NCBI GenBank assembly: GCA_949152475.1
Contig: OX424562.1
Coordinates: forward strand, 3,348,001 to 3,412,000
Direction of reading: 5' to 3'
Source of the DNA: Terebella lapidaria
Lineage: Eukaryota > Annelida > Polychaeta > Terebellida > Terebellidae
Length of the DNA: 64,000 bases
The translations under genes and the position numbers were made by a program. Positions 21,672 to 34,739 of this stretch are shown piece after piece. The notes below the pieces were generated by a model. It ran no database searches and was not told the origin of the DNA. It worked only from the letters and a program-made list of their open reading frames with translations. Position 1 is the stretch's first letter; each line of letters begins with the position of its first letter.

Positions 21672-24600
21672 TAAGGGAGGCTACAGGGGATGGCAGTGCA
21701 TGGGTATGGGGCAGCGGAGGTGAGGAGGGGGCACGAGGGAGGCTACAGGGGATGGCGGTGGGTGGGTATGGGGGAGCGGAGGTGAGGAGGGGACACGAGG
21801 GCGGCTACAGGGGATGGTGGTGGGTGCGTATGGGGGAGCGGAGGTGAGGAGGGGACACGAGGGAGGCTACAGGGGATGGTGGTGGGTGCGTATGGGGGAG
21901 CGGAGGTGAGGAGGGGACACGAGGGAGGCTACAGGGGATGGTGGTGGGTGCGTATGGGGGAGCGGAGGTGAGGAGGGGACACGAGGGAGGCTACAGGGGA
22001 TGGTGGTGGGTGGGTCTGGGGGAGCGGAGGTGAGGAAGGGACACGAGGGAGGCTACAGGGATGGCGGAGGGTGCGTATGGGGGAGCGGAGGTGAGGAGGG
22101 GAAACGAGGGGGGCTACAGGGTATGTGGGTATGGGGCTGTGGGTGTGAGGAACAGACACGAGGGAGGCTACAGGGGATGGTGGTGGGTGGGTAAGGGCGG
22201 TGGGTGTGAGGAACAGACACGAGGGAGGCTACAGGGATGGTGGTGGGTGGGTAATGGGCAGCTGAGGTGAGGAGGGGACACGAGGGGGGCTACAGGGTAT
22301 GTGGGTATGGGGCTGTGGGTGTGAGGAACAGACACGAGGGAGGCTACAGGGGATGGTGGTGGGTGGCTAAGGGAGGTGGGTGTGAGGAACAGACACGAGG
22401 GAGGCTACAGGGGATGGTGGTGAGTGGGTAAGGGCAGTGGGTGTGAGGAACAGACACGAGGGAGGCTACAGGGGATGGTGGTGAGTGGGTAAGGGCAGTG
22501 GGTGTGAGGAACAGACACGAGGGACACTACAGGGGATGGTGGTGAGTGGGTAAGGGCAGTGGGTGTGAGGAACAGACACGAGGGAGGCTACAGGGGATGG
22601 TGTTGGGTGGGTATGGGGCGGTGAGTGTGAGGAACAGACACGAGGGAGGCTAGTGGGGATGGTGGTGAGTGGGTAAGGGCAGTGGGTGTGAGGAACAGAC
22701 ACGAGGGAGGCTACAGGGGATGGTGTTGGGTGGGTATGGGGTCGGTGGGTGTGAGGAACAAACACGAGGGAGGCTACAAGGGATGGTGGTGGGTGGGTAT
22801 GGGGCGGTGGGTGTGAGGAACAGACACGAGGGAGGCTACAGGGGATGGTGTTGGGTGGGTATGGGGGCGGTGGGTGTGAGGAACAGACACGAGAGAGGCT
22901 ACAGGGGATGGTGGTGGGTGGGTATGGGGCAGTGGGTGTGAGGAACAGACACGAGGGAGGCTACAGGGGATGGTGGTGGGTGGGTATGGGGCGGTGGGTG
23001 TGAGGAACAGACACGAGGAGGGTACAGGGGATGGTGGTGGGTGGGTATGGGGCGGTGGGGCTGAGGAACAGACACGAGGGAGGCTACAGGGGATGGTGGT
23101 GGGTGGGTATGGGGCGGTGAGGGTGAGGAACAGACACGAGGGAGGCTACAGGGGATGGTGGTGAGTGGGTATGGGGCGGTGGGTGAGGGACAGACACGAG
23201 GGAGGCTACAGAGGATGGCGGTGGGTGGGTGTGGGCCGGTGGGTGTGAGGGACAGACACGAGGGAGGCTACAGGGGATGGTGGTGGGTGGGTATGGGGCA
23301 GTGGAGGTGAGGAACAGACACGAGGGAGGCTACAGGGGATGGTGGTGGGTGGGTGAGGAACAGACACGAGGGAGGCTACAGGGGATGGTGGTGACTGGGT
23401 ATGGGGCGGTGGGGGTGAGGAACAGACACGAGGGAGACTACACAAAATGGTGGTGGGTGGGTATGGGGCGGTGGGTGTGAGGAACAGACACGAGGGAGGC
23501 TACAGGAGATGGCGGTGGGTGGGTATGGGGCGGTGGGTGTGAGGAACAGACACGAGGGAGGCTACAGGGGATGGTGGTGGGTGGGTATGGGGCGGTGGGT
23601 GTGAGGAACAGACACGAGGGAGGCTACAGGGGATGGTGGTGGGTGGGTATGGGGCGTTGGGTGTGAGGAACAGACACGAGGGAGGCTACAGGGGATGGTG
23701 GTGGGTGGGTATGGGGCGGTGGGTGTGAGGAACAGACACGAGGGAGGCTACAGGGGATGGTGTTGGGTGGGTATGGGGCGTTAGGTGTGAGGAACAGACA
23801 CGAGGGAGGCTACAGGGGATGGTGGTGGGTGGGTATGGGGCGGTGGGTGTGAGGAACAGACACGAGGGAGGCTACAGGGGATGGTGGTGGGTGGGTATGG
23901 GGCAGTGGGTGTGAGGAACAGACACGAGGGAGCCTACAGGAGATGGTGGTGACTGGGTATGGGGGTGGTGAGTGTGAGGAACAGACACGAGGGAGGCTAC
24001 AGGGGATGGTGGTGGGTGGGTATGGGGCAGTGGATGATAGGAACAGACACGAGGGAGGCTACAGGGGATGGTGGTGGGTGGGTATGGGGCGGTGGGTGTG
24101 AGGAACAGACACGAGGGAGGCTACAGGGGATGTTGGTGGGTGGGTATGGGGCAGTGGGTGTGAGGAACAGACACGAAGGAGGCTACAGGGGATGGTGGTG
24201 GGTGGGTATGGGGCGGTGGGTGTGAAGAACAGACACGAGGGAGGCTACAGGGGATGGCGGTGGGTGGGTATGGGGCGGTGGGTGTGAGGAACAGACACGG
24301 GCGAGGCTATAGGATATGGTGGTGGGTGGGTATGGGGCAGTGGATGATAGGAACAGACACGAGGGAGGCTACAGGGGATGGTGGTGGGTGGGTATGGGGC
24401 GGTGGGTGTGAGGAACAGACACGAGGGAGGCTACAGGGGATGTTGGTGGGTGGGTATGGGGCAGTGGGTGTGAGGAACAGACACGAAGGAGGCTACAGGG
24501 GATGGTGGTGGGTGGGTATGGGGCGGTGGGTGTGAAGAACAGACACGAGGGAGGCTACAGGGGATGGCGGTGGGTGGGTATGGGGCGGTGGGTGTGAGGA

Positions 24601-27600
24601 ACAGACACGGGCGAGGCTATAGGATATGGTGGTGGGTGGGTATGGGGCAGTGGGTGTGAGGAACAGACACGAGGGAGGCTACAGGGGATGGTGGTGGGTG
24701 GGTATGGGGCAGTGGGTGTGAGGAACAGACACGAGGGAGGCTACAGGGGATGGTGGTGGGTGGGTGTGGGGCGGTGGGGCTGAGGTACAGACACGAGGGA
24801 GGCTACAGGGGATGGTGTTGGGTGGGTATGGGGCAGTGGGTGTGAGGAACAGACACGAGGGAGGCTACAGGGGATGGTGGTGGGTGGGTATGGGGCGGTG
24901 GGTGAGGAACAGACACGAGGGAGGCTACAGGGAATTGTGGTGGGTGGGTATGGGGCGGTGGGTGTGAGGAACAGACACGAGGGAGGCTACAGGGGATGGT
25001 GGTGGGTGGGTATGGGGCGGTGGGTGAGGACCAGACACGAGGGAGGCTACAGGGGATGGTGGTGGGTGGGTATGGGGCGGTGGGGCTGAGGAACAGACAC
25101 GAGGGAGGCTACAGGGGATGGTGGTGGGTGGGTATGGGGCAGTGGGTGTGAGGAACAGACACGAGGGAGGCTACAGGGGATGGTGGTGGGTGGGTATGGG
25201 GCGGTGGGTGTGAGGAACAGACACGAGGGAGGCTACAGGGGATGGTGGTGGGTGGGTATGGGGCTGTGGGTGTGAGGAACAGACACGAGGGAGGCTACAG
25301 GGGATGGTGGTGGGTGGGTATGGGGCAGTGGGTGTGAGGAACAGACACGAGGGAGGCTACAGGGGATGGTGGTGGGTGGGTATGGGGCGGTGGGGCTGAG
25401 GAACAGACACGAGGGAGGCTACAGGGGATGGTGGTGGGTGGGTATGGGGCAGTGGGTGTGAGGAACAGACACGAGGGAGGCTACAGGGGATGGTGGTGGG
25501 TGGGTATGGGGCGGTGGGTGTGAGGAACAGACACGAGGGAGGCTACAGGGGATGGTGGTGGGTGGGTATGGGGCAGTGGGTGTGAGGAACAGACACGAGG
25601 GAGGCTACAGGAGATGGTGGTGGGTGGGTGTGGGGCGGTGAGTGTGAGGAACAGACACGAGGGAGGCTACAGGAGATGGTGGTGGGTGGGTATGGGGCGG
25701 TGGGTGTGAGGAACAGACACGGGGGAGGCTACAGGGGATGGTGGCGGGTGGGTATGGGGCGGTGGGTGTGAGGAACAGACACGAGGGAGGCTACAGGGGA
25801 TGGTGGTGGGTGGGTATGGGTCGGTGGGGGTGAGGAACAGACACGAGGGAGGCTACAGGGGATGGTGTTGGGTGGGTATGGGGCGGTGGGGGTGAGGAAC
25901 AGACACGAGGGAGGCTACAGGGGATGGTGTTGGGTGGGTATGGGGCGGTGGGGGTGAGGAACAGACACGAGGGAGGCTACAGGGGATGGTGTTGGGTGGG
26001 TATGGGGCGGTGGGTGTGAGGAACAGACACGAGGGAGGCTACAAGGGATGGTGGTGGGTGGGTATGGGGCGGTGGGTGTGAGGAACAGACACGAGGGAGG
26101 CTACAGGGGATGGTGTTGGGTGGGTATGGGGCGGTGGGGGTGAGGAACAGACACGAGGGAGGCTACAGGAGATGGTGGTGGGTGGGTATGGGGCGGTGGG
26201 TGTGAGGAACAGACACGAGAGAGGCTACAGGGAATGGTGGTGGGTGGGTATGGGGCAGTGGATGTGAGGAACAGACACGAGGGAGGCTACAGGGATGGTG
26301 TTGGGTGGGTATGAGGCGGTGGGGGTGAGGAACAGACACGAGGGAGGCTACAGGGGATGGTGGTGGGTGGGTATGGGGCAGTGGGTGTGAGGAACAGACA
26401 CGAATAAGGCTACAGGGGATGGTGGTGAGTGGGTATGGGGCGGTGGGTGTGAGGAACAGACACGATGGAGGCTACAGGGGATGGCGGTGGGTGGGTGTGG
26501 GGCGGTGAGTGTGAGGAACAGACACGAGAGAGGCTACAGGGAATGGTGGTGGGTGGGTATGGGGCAGTGGATGTGAGGAACAGACACGAGGGAGGCTACA
26601 GGGGATGGTGTTGGGTGGGTATGGGGCGGTGGGTGTGAGGAACAGACACGAGGGAGGCTACAGGGGATGGTGGTGAGTGCGTATGGGGCGGTGGGTGTGA
26701 GGAACAGACACGAGGGAGGCTACAGGGGATGGTGGTGAGTGGGTATGGGGCGGTGGGTGTGAGGAACAGACACGAGGGAGGCTACAGGGGATGGCGGTGG
26801 GTGGGTGTGGGGCGGTGGGGCTGAGGAACAGATACGAGGGAGGCTACAGGGGATGGTGTTGGGTGGATATGGGGTGGTGGGTGTGAGGTACAGACACAAG
26901 GGAGGCTACAGGGGATGGTGGTGGGTGGGTATGGGGCGGTGGGTGTGAGGAACAGACACGAGGGAGGCTACAGGGGATGGTGTTGGGTGGGTATGGGGCT
27001 GTGGGTGTGAGGAACAGACACGAGGGAGGCTACAGGGGATGGTGTTGGGTGGATATGGGGTGGTGGGTGTGAGGAACAGACACGAGGGAGGCTACAGGGG
27101 ATGGCGGTGGGTGGGTATGGGGCGGTGGGTGTGAGGAACAGACACGAGGGAGGCTACAGGGGATGGTGTTGGGTGGGTATGGGGCTGTGGGTGTGAGGTA
27201 CAGACACAAGGGAGGCTACAGGGGATGGTGGTGGGTGGATATGGGGCGGTGGGTGTGAGGAACAGACACGAGGGAGGCTACAGGGGATGGTGGTGGGTGG
27301 GTATGGGGCGGTGGGTGTGAGGACCAGACACGAGGGAGGCTACAGGGGATGGTGGTGGGTGGGTATGGGGCAGTGGAGGTGAGGAACAGACACGAGGGAG
27401 GCTACAGGGGATGGTGGTGGGTGGATATGGGGCGGTGGGTGTGAGGAACAGACACGAGGGAGGCTACAGGGGATGGCGGTGGGTGGGTATGGGGCGGTGG
27501 GTGTGAGGAACAGACACGAGGGAGGCTACAGGGGATGGTGGTGGGTGGATATGGGGCGGTGGGTGTGAGGAACAGACACGAGGGAGGCTACAGGGGATGG

Positions 27601-28029
27601 TGGTGGGTGGGTATGGGGCAGTGGAGGTGAGGAACAGACACGAGGGAGGCTACAGGGGATGGTGGTGGGTGGATATGGGGCGGTGGGTGTGAGGAACAGA
27701 CACGAGGGAGGCTACAGGGGATGGTGGTGGGTGGGTATGGGGCGGTGGGTGTGAGGAACAGACACGAGGGAGGCTACAGGGGATGGTGGTGAGTGCGTAT
27801 GGGGCGGTGGGTGTGAGGAACAGACACGAGGGAGGCTACAGGGGATGGTGGTGGGTGGCTATGGGGCAGTGGGTGTGAGGAACAGACACGAGGGAGGCTA
27901 CAGGGGATGGTGGTGGGTGGGTATGGGGCAGTGGAGGTGAGGAACAGACACGAGGGAGGCTACAGGGGATGGCGGTGGGTGGTTATGGACAGGTGAAGTT
28001 GGCATAATAAACAGAGACGAGGGAGGCCG
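21672..28029 (+). repeat. G-rich minisatellite, 62-bp unit, about 100 copies
   Basis: A single tandem array of about 6.3 kb. The typical unit reads GGTGGGTGTGAGGAACAGAC then ACGAGGGAGGCTACAGGGGA then TGGTGGTGGGTGGGTATGGG then GC. The plus strand is the G-rich one throughout. Each unit has consecutive G-runs (G3-T-G3-TAT-G4-CGGT-G3) that meet the usual G-quadruplex pattern. Early units (21672-22080) form a distinct variant with GGAGCGGAGGTGAGGAGGGG. Because 62 is not a multiple of 3, the open frames inside are repeat artefacts, not genes. Confidence 0.97.
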
Positions 28030-29350
28030 CTGGACGATCCGTTTGATCCAGAAGTAAACAGGCGATCTTGCCTTCGCGTCTCCTGTCTGTCGCTGTTTCT
28101 GTAGCCCGACTCTACCGCCCGGACACCAGAGCAGCTCGCTCCCTCGCCGGTCGATAAGCTGCGCTATTGTCTAGGGGACCACTAACTTTGGCCGGTACCT
28201 GAGCCGACGCTCTCTGCTCGAGGCGCTCACTGCCCCAGACGTCTCACTGTTGCACGGCGATAACCTTGGAACCCCGCGCCGGATGTCGCACCGCGATTGA
28301 GTTTCCGTCTCTGACATTTCACGTCTTGGCTTTGTGGATAAAAATGATGCAGTTTTCAATCAATGTTGTCTCCATGCAGGCATTAAAGTGATTCGTCACC
28401 CGTACTCAGGCAGAATGCATGAGTGTCTTCAACTGGCATTGTTTCTACTTGTTGTGGATGTTTTCAAGTCGACAGTTGAACGAATACGACAAAGTTTAAG
28501 TGTGACGTCGCCGTGACTTGCGAACCGATTTCGGTGTTCAACTGCGCGTCCGCGCGCACCAAAGGGACAGCTCAGGAAGCGATCGGGAAATGATGTTGCA
28601 TAATCAGATGCCAAAAGCCAGTAGGTCATGTGAAAAATCATTAGTCGCTCTGGGAGACCGATGGAGCGCGCAACTCTGTGACGACAATGCGTCCGCCTAT
28701 CTAATTTACTTTCTGACCGAAGATCGCCGTCTTAGCGATGTCCAAGTGACCCCTCTGCTAGGCTTCCTTCAATACCACGGGAAATATCTTAATCAGAGGG
28801 CTTGAGAGGCTGGGCACACGGATTGTAAGTGCGATCAGATGTTGTCCGTCCGGGGAGTGAGATAGTTGTCGCCAAGATACCATTAAGGAAAGTCTACAGA
28901 CAGCAGGAGGAGTTCACACAGCCCTGGAGTAGGCTGTGCTGCAGTGGGCGAGGCTGCCGTTGTCGCGCCGCTGCTGCCCACAGGTCCGCCGCCGGCTCCC
29001 GCCGCCCGGCCCCTCTCCACGCCCGTGTCCACGCCGAGGCCTCCGCTCCACCAACGGATTGCTTTTCAATCGAAGTCGTTCGTGCAGGAGACGGTGGAGA
29101 GACGGGGACAGCGATATATCGCAGATAACAGCCCGAGATGGATTAACAACCTAAGTGGCATTTACTTATAAAGACATAACGGCGACAATCGCTTTCCCTG
29201 CCACAGAATCTCCGCCTATCTCCGGACTAGCGGTAGCCGCGTGGTTCGAACACACGGCCAGCGAGCAACATCCCGAGCTGCAAATCTCTGCTAAATGGAG
29301 TGATAATCAGAGTCATCGAGCACTGGTGGCTTTGTATCCACACCACTAAT
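28030..29350. other. CpG-rich, low-repeat interval; possible promoter or 5' exon region
   Basis: After the minisatellite, GC content and CpG frequency rise clearly by eye (for example 28030-28310 and 28930-29060). Several frames are open for 60-100 codons on both strands, but none shows a domain, and overlapping open frames are expected in GC-rich DNA. It could be an unmethylated regulatory island or the 5' end of a gene extending elsewhere. This is inference only. Confidence 0.35.
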
Positions 29351-30254
29351 TAAGGAATAAGCAGCGAGCGCCAGCAATCGACTGAGATACAAGGTAGGCT
29401 CATCTCTTGCAAGGCTCCCGAAGATTTATCCTCCCATTCGACTATTAGTAAGGCATATAATTTTAAATTTTCCAAGTTCCAAATGGAAATGCATGAAGAC
29501 TGCTTTAATGGACGTGGTGAAATTTTAAGCAATTGAAGTTGGATTCACAGGTTCTAATAATGAAGACTTTAGTCCTTCCCTGGAAAACCTCTTTTGAAAT
29601 TGGAGCCAATTCATTAAAGGCACACTTGGTCGTGTCTCGTTGCACACCCGGCAAATTCACCCGACCCTTGCATCCACTCTGGTTAGTGGATCAGGCTTGT
29701 CTCTGACAAAAACCAGACACTCCTCTCCAAATGACACTTTATTAACTTTGTTGGCCGATCAGATACCGAAGTGTAAAACACTTTGGCTGGCCGACGTCTA
29801 ATGTGTCGTCTCGGATGGTGTCCGTATGACCTTGACGACTATAATAAATACGTATCGGAGTAGGCGAGTAATTGGCGGACAGGCGTCTGTCAGTTCTATG
29901 TCGTCTTACTGTCAGGCAATCCAGCCTAATTCGTCTGATTATACCAATACATCAGGAACAACGTGCTTCGGCGGTCAATGTAATAAATACCAGCGAATAT
30001 ATCAGATGGCCGTCTCGCTTGTCGGCTTGCCTTTGGCTCAGCTGGGGGAAGAAGGGCTATGTGCTGGGGAAGGTGACTTAATCACCACAATCGCCTGCCA
30101 TGCTGATTGCCGCTCCATTAATTTGTCAGGATTTCCGTACCGCATCACATAAACGGTCGTCAACCACAGACACCGTACTTTATCTCCATACAGATGTCCA
30201 CCTACCAATCATATGCTGACTACTCTCGCATATAGAAATTGTAGATATTTTTGT
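29351..30254. other. Intergenic
   Basis: No repeat or domain recognised. The 108-codon plus-strand frame at 29826-30152 lacks a recognisable motif. Confidence 0.4.
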
Positions 30255-30580
30255 CATGGTTCAAATTGTCTTATCTCGTGTGGTTAGGCTGTTTTATCTC
30301 GTCAAACGAATTAATACAACATTTTATCTCGTGAAGACATACAAATACACTGTTTTATCTCGTGCAGTCAGGGAGATACACTGTTTTTTTCTCTCGTGCA
30401 GTCAGACAAATACACTTGTTTTATCTCGTGCAGTCAGGGAGATACACTGTTTTTTTTCTCTTGTGCAGTCAGACAAATACAATGTTTATCTCGTGAAGTA
30501 ACGAATACAATATTTCATCTTGTGAAATCAGACTGATACACTGTTTATCTCGTGAAGTCAGACGACTGTTTTGTTTTATC
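30255..30580. repeat. Degenerate minisatellite, 30-34-bp unit
   Basis: About nine units of the type TTATCTCGTGCAGTCAG plus (A/G)(G/A)A(G/A)ATACACTGTT. Variable T-run length causes the unit-length drift. Confidence 0.85.
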
Positions 30581-31476
30581 ATCAGTAATCAAACAAATTA
30601 CATTTTCATATCGACAGATACGGTGTTACCGTATGTTACACCGTGGACACATCGAGTTTCACGTCCCAGCTACCATTGTGACAGCTTCCGTCAGGTTTCC
30701 TGTCACAATCAAAGTCTGCTAATTGACGGGCTGCCACTTCACAAATATTTTTCATGGAATTCGATTTCTTTCCGACTGGAATCTGTGCCCGCCATTTATG
30801 CATTTCTGTTAGTTCATGCGGTGAAGACATGACGTTGCTGTAATGTGAAGGAGGGATACTTCCCACCGGACGCCAGTCTCACAGTAAATAATTTCATTCC
30901 TCAAAAATCCTCAACACAGGAACGTTGAAAGACATGCGACAGAAAGGAGAGGTGCGCTACTTGATGCAATCCACTCTCGTACATCATAGCCTCAGCTTTC
31001 ATGCATTTTGGTGTTCTGTTGTATATCGAATAGTGTCTGGTAAAATGAAATTCCCTCTTAATCGCTTTGCGAAACACACCCACGTTCACTAAACGTAAAA
31101 TGCTAAAAAATAATTAAATGAATTAGTCTAAAATATTTCACACTGGATTTCAATATCAACTACTATTAACAATGGCAGCGAATCCAGCGATAATAATAAT
31201 TCCTTTCAGATGATCATTGAAAGACTGCCGTCATTCACATCTTCATTAGTTGCTGAATCAACGCCATCAGTGCAAACGTGTGACTTGTTTTGACAGAAGA
31301 CGGTGCACGTAGTTCATGCCTACTCGCACCTCTTTCAGCACCGTGCAAATGTGTGCTGCACGCATCTCCGTTTACACGTACGTGATATCTGCGAACGCTA
31401 CTCACGAGACACTAGAGCGATCCGACTCAATAATTCAGCAGGTTATCCACGTTAGTTTTCAGGCGCCGACATGCGA
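30581..31476. other. Intergenic
   Basis: No element or gene recognised; short frames only. Confidence 0.4.
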
Positions 31477-33716
31477 AATTGACTGCACGAGACCTCTGTA
31501 CACCGTGTACAGGGGCGGATACCGGGATGTGTTGCTAGTTGACTGCACGAGACTTCTGTACACCGTGTATAGGGGTGGATACCGGGATGTGTAGGTGCAT
31601 GAGACTTCTGTACACCGTGTACAGGGGCGGATACCGGGATGTGTTGCTAGTTGACTGCACGAGACCTCTGTACACCGTGTACAGGGGCGGATACCGGGAT
31701 GTGTTGCTAGTTGACTCCTCTGTACACCGTGTATAGGGGTGGATACCAGGATGTGTAGGTGCATGAGACTTCTGTACACCGTGTACAGGGGCGGATACCG
31801 GGATGTGATGCTAGTTGACTGCACGAGACCTCTGTACACCGTGTACAGGGGCGGATACCGGGATGTGTTGCTAGTTGACTGCACGAGACCTCTGTACACC
31901 GTGTACAGGGGCGGATACTGGGATGTGTTGCTAGTTGACTCCTCTGTACACCGTGTACAGGGGCGGATACCGGGATGTGTTGCTAGTTGACTGCACGAGA
32001 CCTCTGTACACCGTGTACAGGGGCGGATACTGGGATGTGCTGCTAGTTGACTGCACGAGACCACTGTACACCGTGTACAGGGGCGGATACCGGGATGTGT
32101 AGGTGCATGAGACTTTTGTACACCGTGTACAGGGGCGGATACCGGGATATGCTGCTAGTTGACTGCACGAGACCTCTGTACACCGTGTACAGGGGCGGAT
32201 ACTGGGATGTGTTGCTAGTTGACTCCTCTGTACACCGTGTACAGGGGTGGATACCAGGATGTGTTGCTAGTTGACTGCACGAGACCTCTGTACACCGTGT
32301 ACAGGGGCGGATACCGGGATGTGCTGCTAGTTGACTGCACGAGACCTCTGTACACCGTGTACAGGGGCGGATACCAGGATGTGTTGCTAGTTGACTGCAC
32401 GAGACCTCTGTACACCGTGTACAGGGGCGGATACCGGGATGTGTTGCTAGTTGACTGCACGAGACCTCTGTACACCGTGTACAGGGGCGGATACCGGGAT
32501 GTGTTGCTAGTTGACTGCACGAGACCTCTGTACAATGTGTACAGGGGCGGATACCGGGATGTGCTGCTAGTTGACTGCACGAGAACTCTGTACACCGTGT
32601 ACAGGGGCGGATACCGGGATGTGTTGCTAGTTGACTGCACGAGACCTCTGTACACCGTGTACAGGGGCGGATACCGGGATGTGTTGCTAGTTGACTGCAC
32701 AGGACCTCTGTACACCGTGTACAGGGGCGGATACCGGGATGTGTTGCTAGTTGACTGCACGAGACCTCTGTACATCGTGTACAGGGGCGGTTACCGGGAT
32801 GTGCGGCTAGTTGACTGCACCAGACCTCTGTACACCGTGTACAGGGGCGGACACCGGGATGTGTTGGTGCACGAGACTTCTGTACACTGTGTACAGGGGC
32901 GGATACCGGGATGTTTTGCTAGTTGACTGCAAGAGACCTCTGTACACCGTGTACAGGGGCGGATACCAGGATGTGTTGGTGCATGAGACTTCTGTACACC
33001 GTGTACAGAGGCGGATACCGGGATGCTTTGCTAGTTGACTGCACGAGACCACTGTACACCGTGTACAGGGGTGGATACTGGGATGTTTTGCTAGTTGAGT
33101 GCACGAGACTTCTGTACACAGTGTACAGGGGCGGATACCGGGATGTTTTGCTAGTTGTCTGCACGAGATCTCTGTACACCGTGTACAGGAGCGAATACCG
33201 GGATGTGTTGGTGCACGAAACTTCTGTACACCGTGTACAGGCGCGGATACCGGGATGTGATGCTAGTTGACTGCACGAGACCTCTGTACACCATGTACAG
33301 GAGCGAATACCGGGATGTGTTGCTAGTTGTCTGCACGAGATCTCTGTACACCGTGTACAGGGGCGGATACCGGGATGTGTTGCTAGTTGACTCCTCTGTA
33401 CACCGTGTACAGGGTTAGATACCGGGTAGCTTTGCTAGTTTACTGCACGAGACCTCTGTACACCGTGTACAGGGGCGGATAACGGGATGTGTTGCTAGTT
33501 GTCTGCACGAGATCTCTGTACACCGTGTACAGGGGCGGATACCGGGATGTGTTGCTAGTTGACTCCTCTGTACACCGTGTACAGGGGCGGATACCGGGAT
33601 GTTTTGCTAGTTTACTGCACGAGACCTCTGTACACCGTGTACAGGGGCGGATACCGGGATGTTGGGCACGAGACCATTGTGTACGGGTATAGGCCTACGG
33701 GGATGTGTTACTAGTT
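31477..33716. repeat. Hairpin-containing minisatellite, 60-bp unit
   Basis: About 38 units. The full unit is 60 bp: GACTGCACGAGACCTCTGTA, CACCGTGTACAGGGGCGGAT, ACCGGGATGTGTTGCTAGTT. Units at 32281-32820 are perfectly in register. Shorter units occur, such as those with GTAGGTGCATGAGACTTCTG or GACTCCTCTG. Each unit contains the perfect inverted repeat TGTACAC-C-GTGTACA. As 60 is divisible by 3, frames stay open on both strands (up to 235 codons), but the peptide only mirrors the DNA repeat. Confidence 0.96.
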
Positions 33717-34739
33717 TTTCAAACACACGTAATCAGCCAGCTGTGCAAGACAGGACTTAAGCCTCTAGTCGCTCACAAATTGTGCGCTTCCTGTTATAGG
33801 GTACATTTGTTGGATCTGGCTGTGTCGACTGATTCCGGTAAATTCTCGTACCACTTCAAGCGAAATTGAATCGCTTGTCCCCTGTTCGCACAAGGTCGGC
33901 ATCCAAAGTTTGGCTCTGTCTGCGCTTCTATATGCAAGGGCGTTCATTAACAGTTCACCAAAATACACAATGAAATTTCAGATCAAGGAACGTAATAGGA
34001 CAAGTAAGGACAAGAAAATGAGTTGAATGCAAATTGTTGGTGGCACGGATTCCTGACTCCAATACACAAAGGAGACGGGCGATAAGGGCAGCAGGAGATG
34101 GGCACAAGGGTTGTGGCTGGAGTGGACTGACAGAACTGTTTGAGAGGATCAATGTCTCCGGGTCTGGCACTGCTGGGCCTATACCGACCCACGAGACCCG
34201 ATCATACCTGGGCACAAGACGCCGCACTTTGTGACGTCAGTGTGCCGGAAACCTCCATTCCCACGTGCCCTTGTGTGAAGATAGACATGGCTTGTCAATT
34301 TCTCGTGCCTGGTGCCCGAAGCTTTGGTCTGCGGTGGCAAACACAACAAGACTTTCGGCTGATTTCTTCTGCATACATCACCGAACCCCAAGTGCGCACG
34401 CGGCCTCGACATAACAATCCCTATAGTCAACCCCCTGTACTTGCATATAAATCTACATATATGGTCAAATCCCTATATACACCAATACCGTGTAATTCTA
34501 GATAAACTATATATTCATAGATGTAGGCATGCATGTATATTATTATACACTTAATTAACACCCGTTACTCAAAATCCTTCACTGCTATTTTGAGACACAG
34601 CTACTTTCACAACGAGTAGCAAATACTCGCCGCAAGTTATATTTACACGGTGGTCAGGCGTTTCGCGTTATTCAGAGAATGCCGCGTAAAGCCGTGAGTA
34701 CTACGCGTATAATCGCGAGGAGGCGGCGGAGGGAACGGT
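33717..34739. other. Intergenic
   Basis: No repeat recognised. The 121-codon plus frame at 34140-34505 overlaps an 83-codon frame on the other strand and has no domain. Confidence 0.4.

Noticed and set aside
32219..32926. 235-codon plus-strand ORF with a 20-residue repeat
   Set aside because: It follows entirely from a stop-free 60-bp unit; the other strand is open as well and unit-length changes break the frame at random.
31477..33716. CRISPR-like array (regular repeats with a palindrome)
   Set aside because: There are no unique spacers; the whole 60-bp unit repeats, and the surroundings are eukaryotic.
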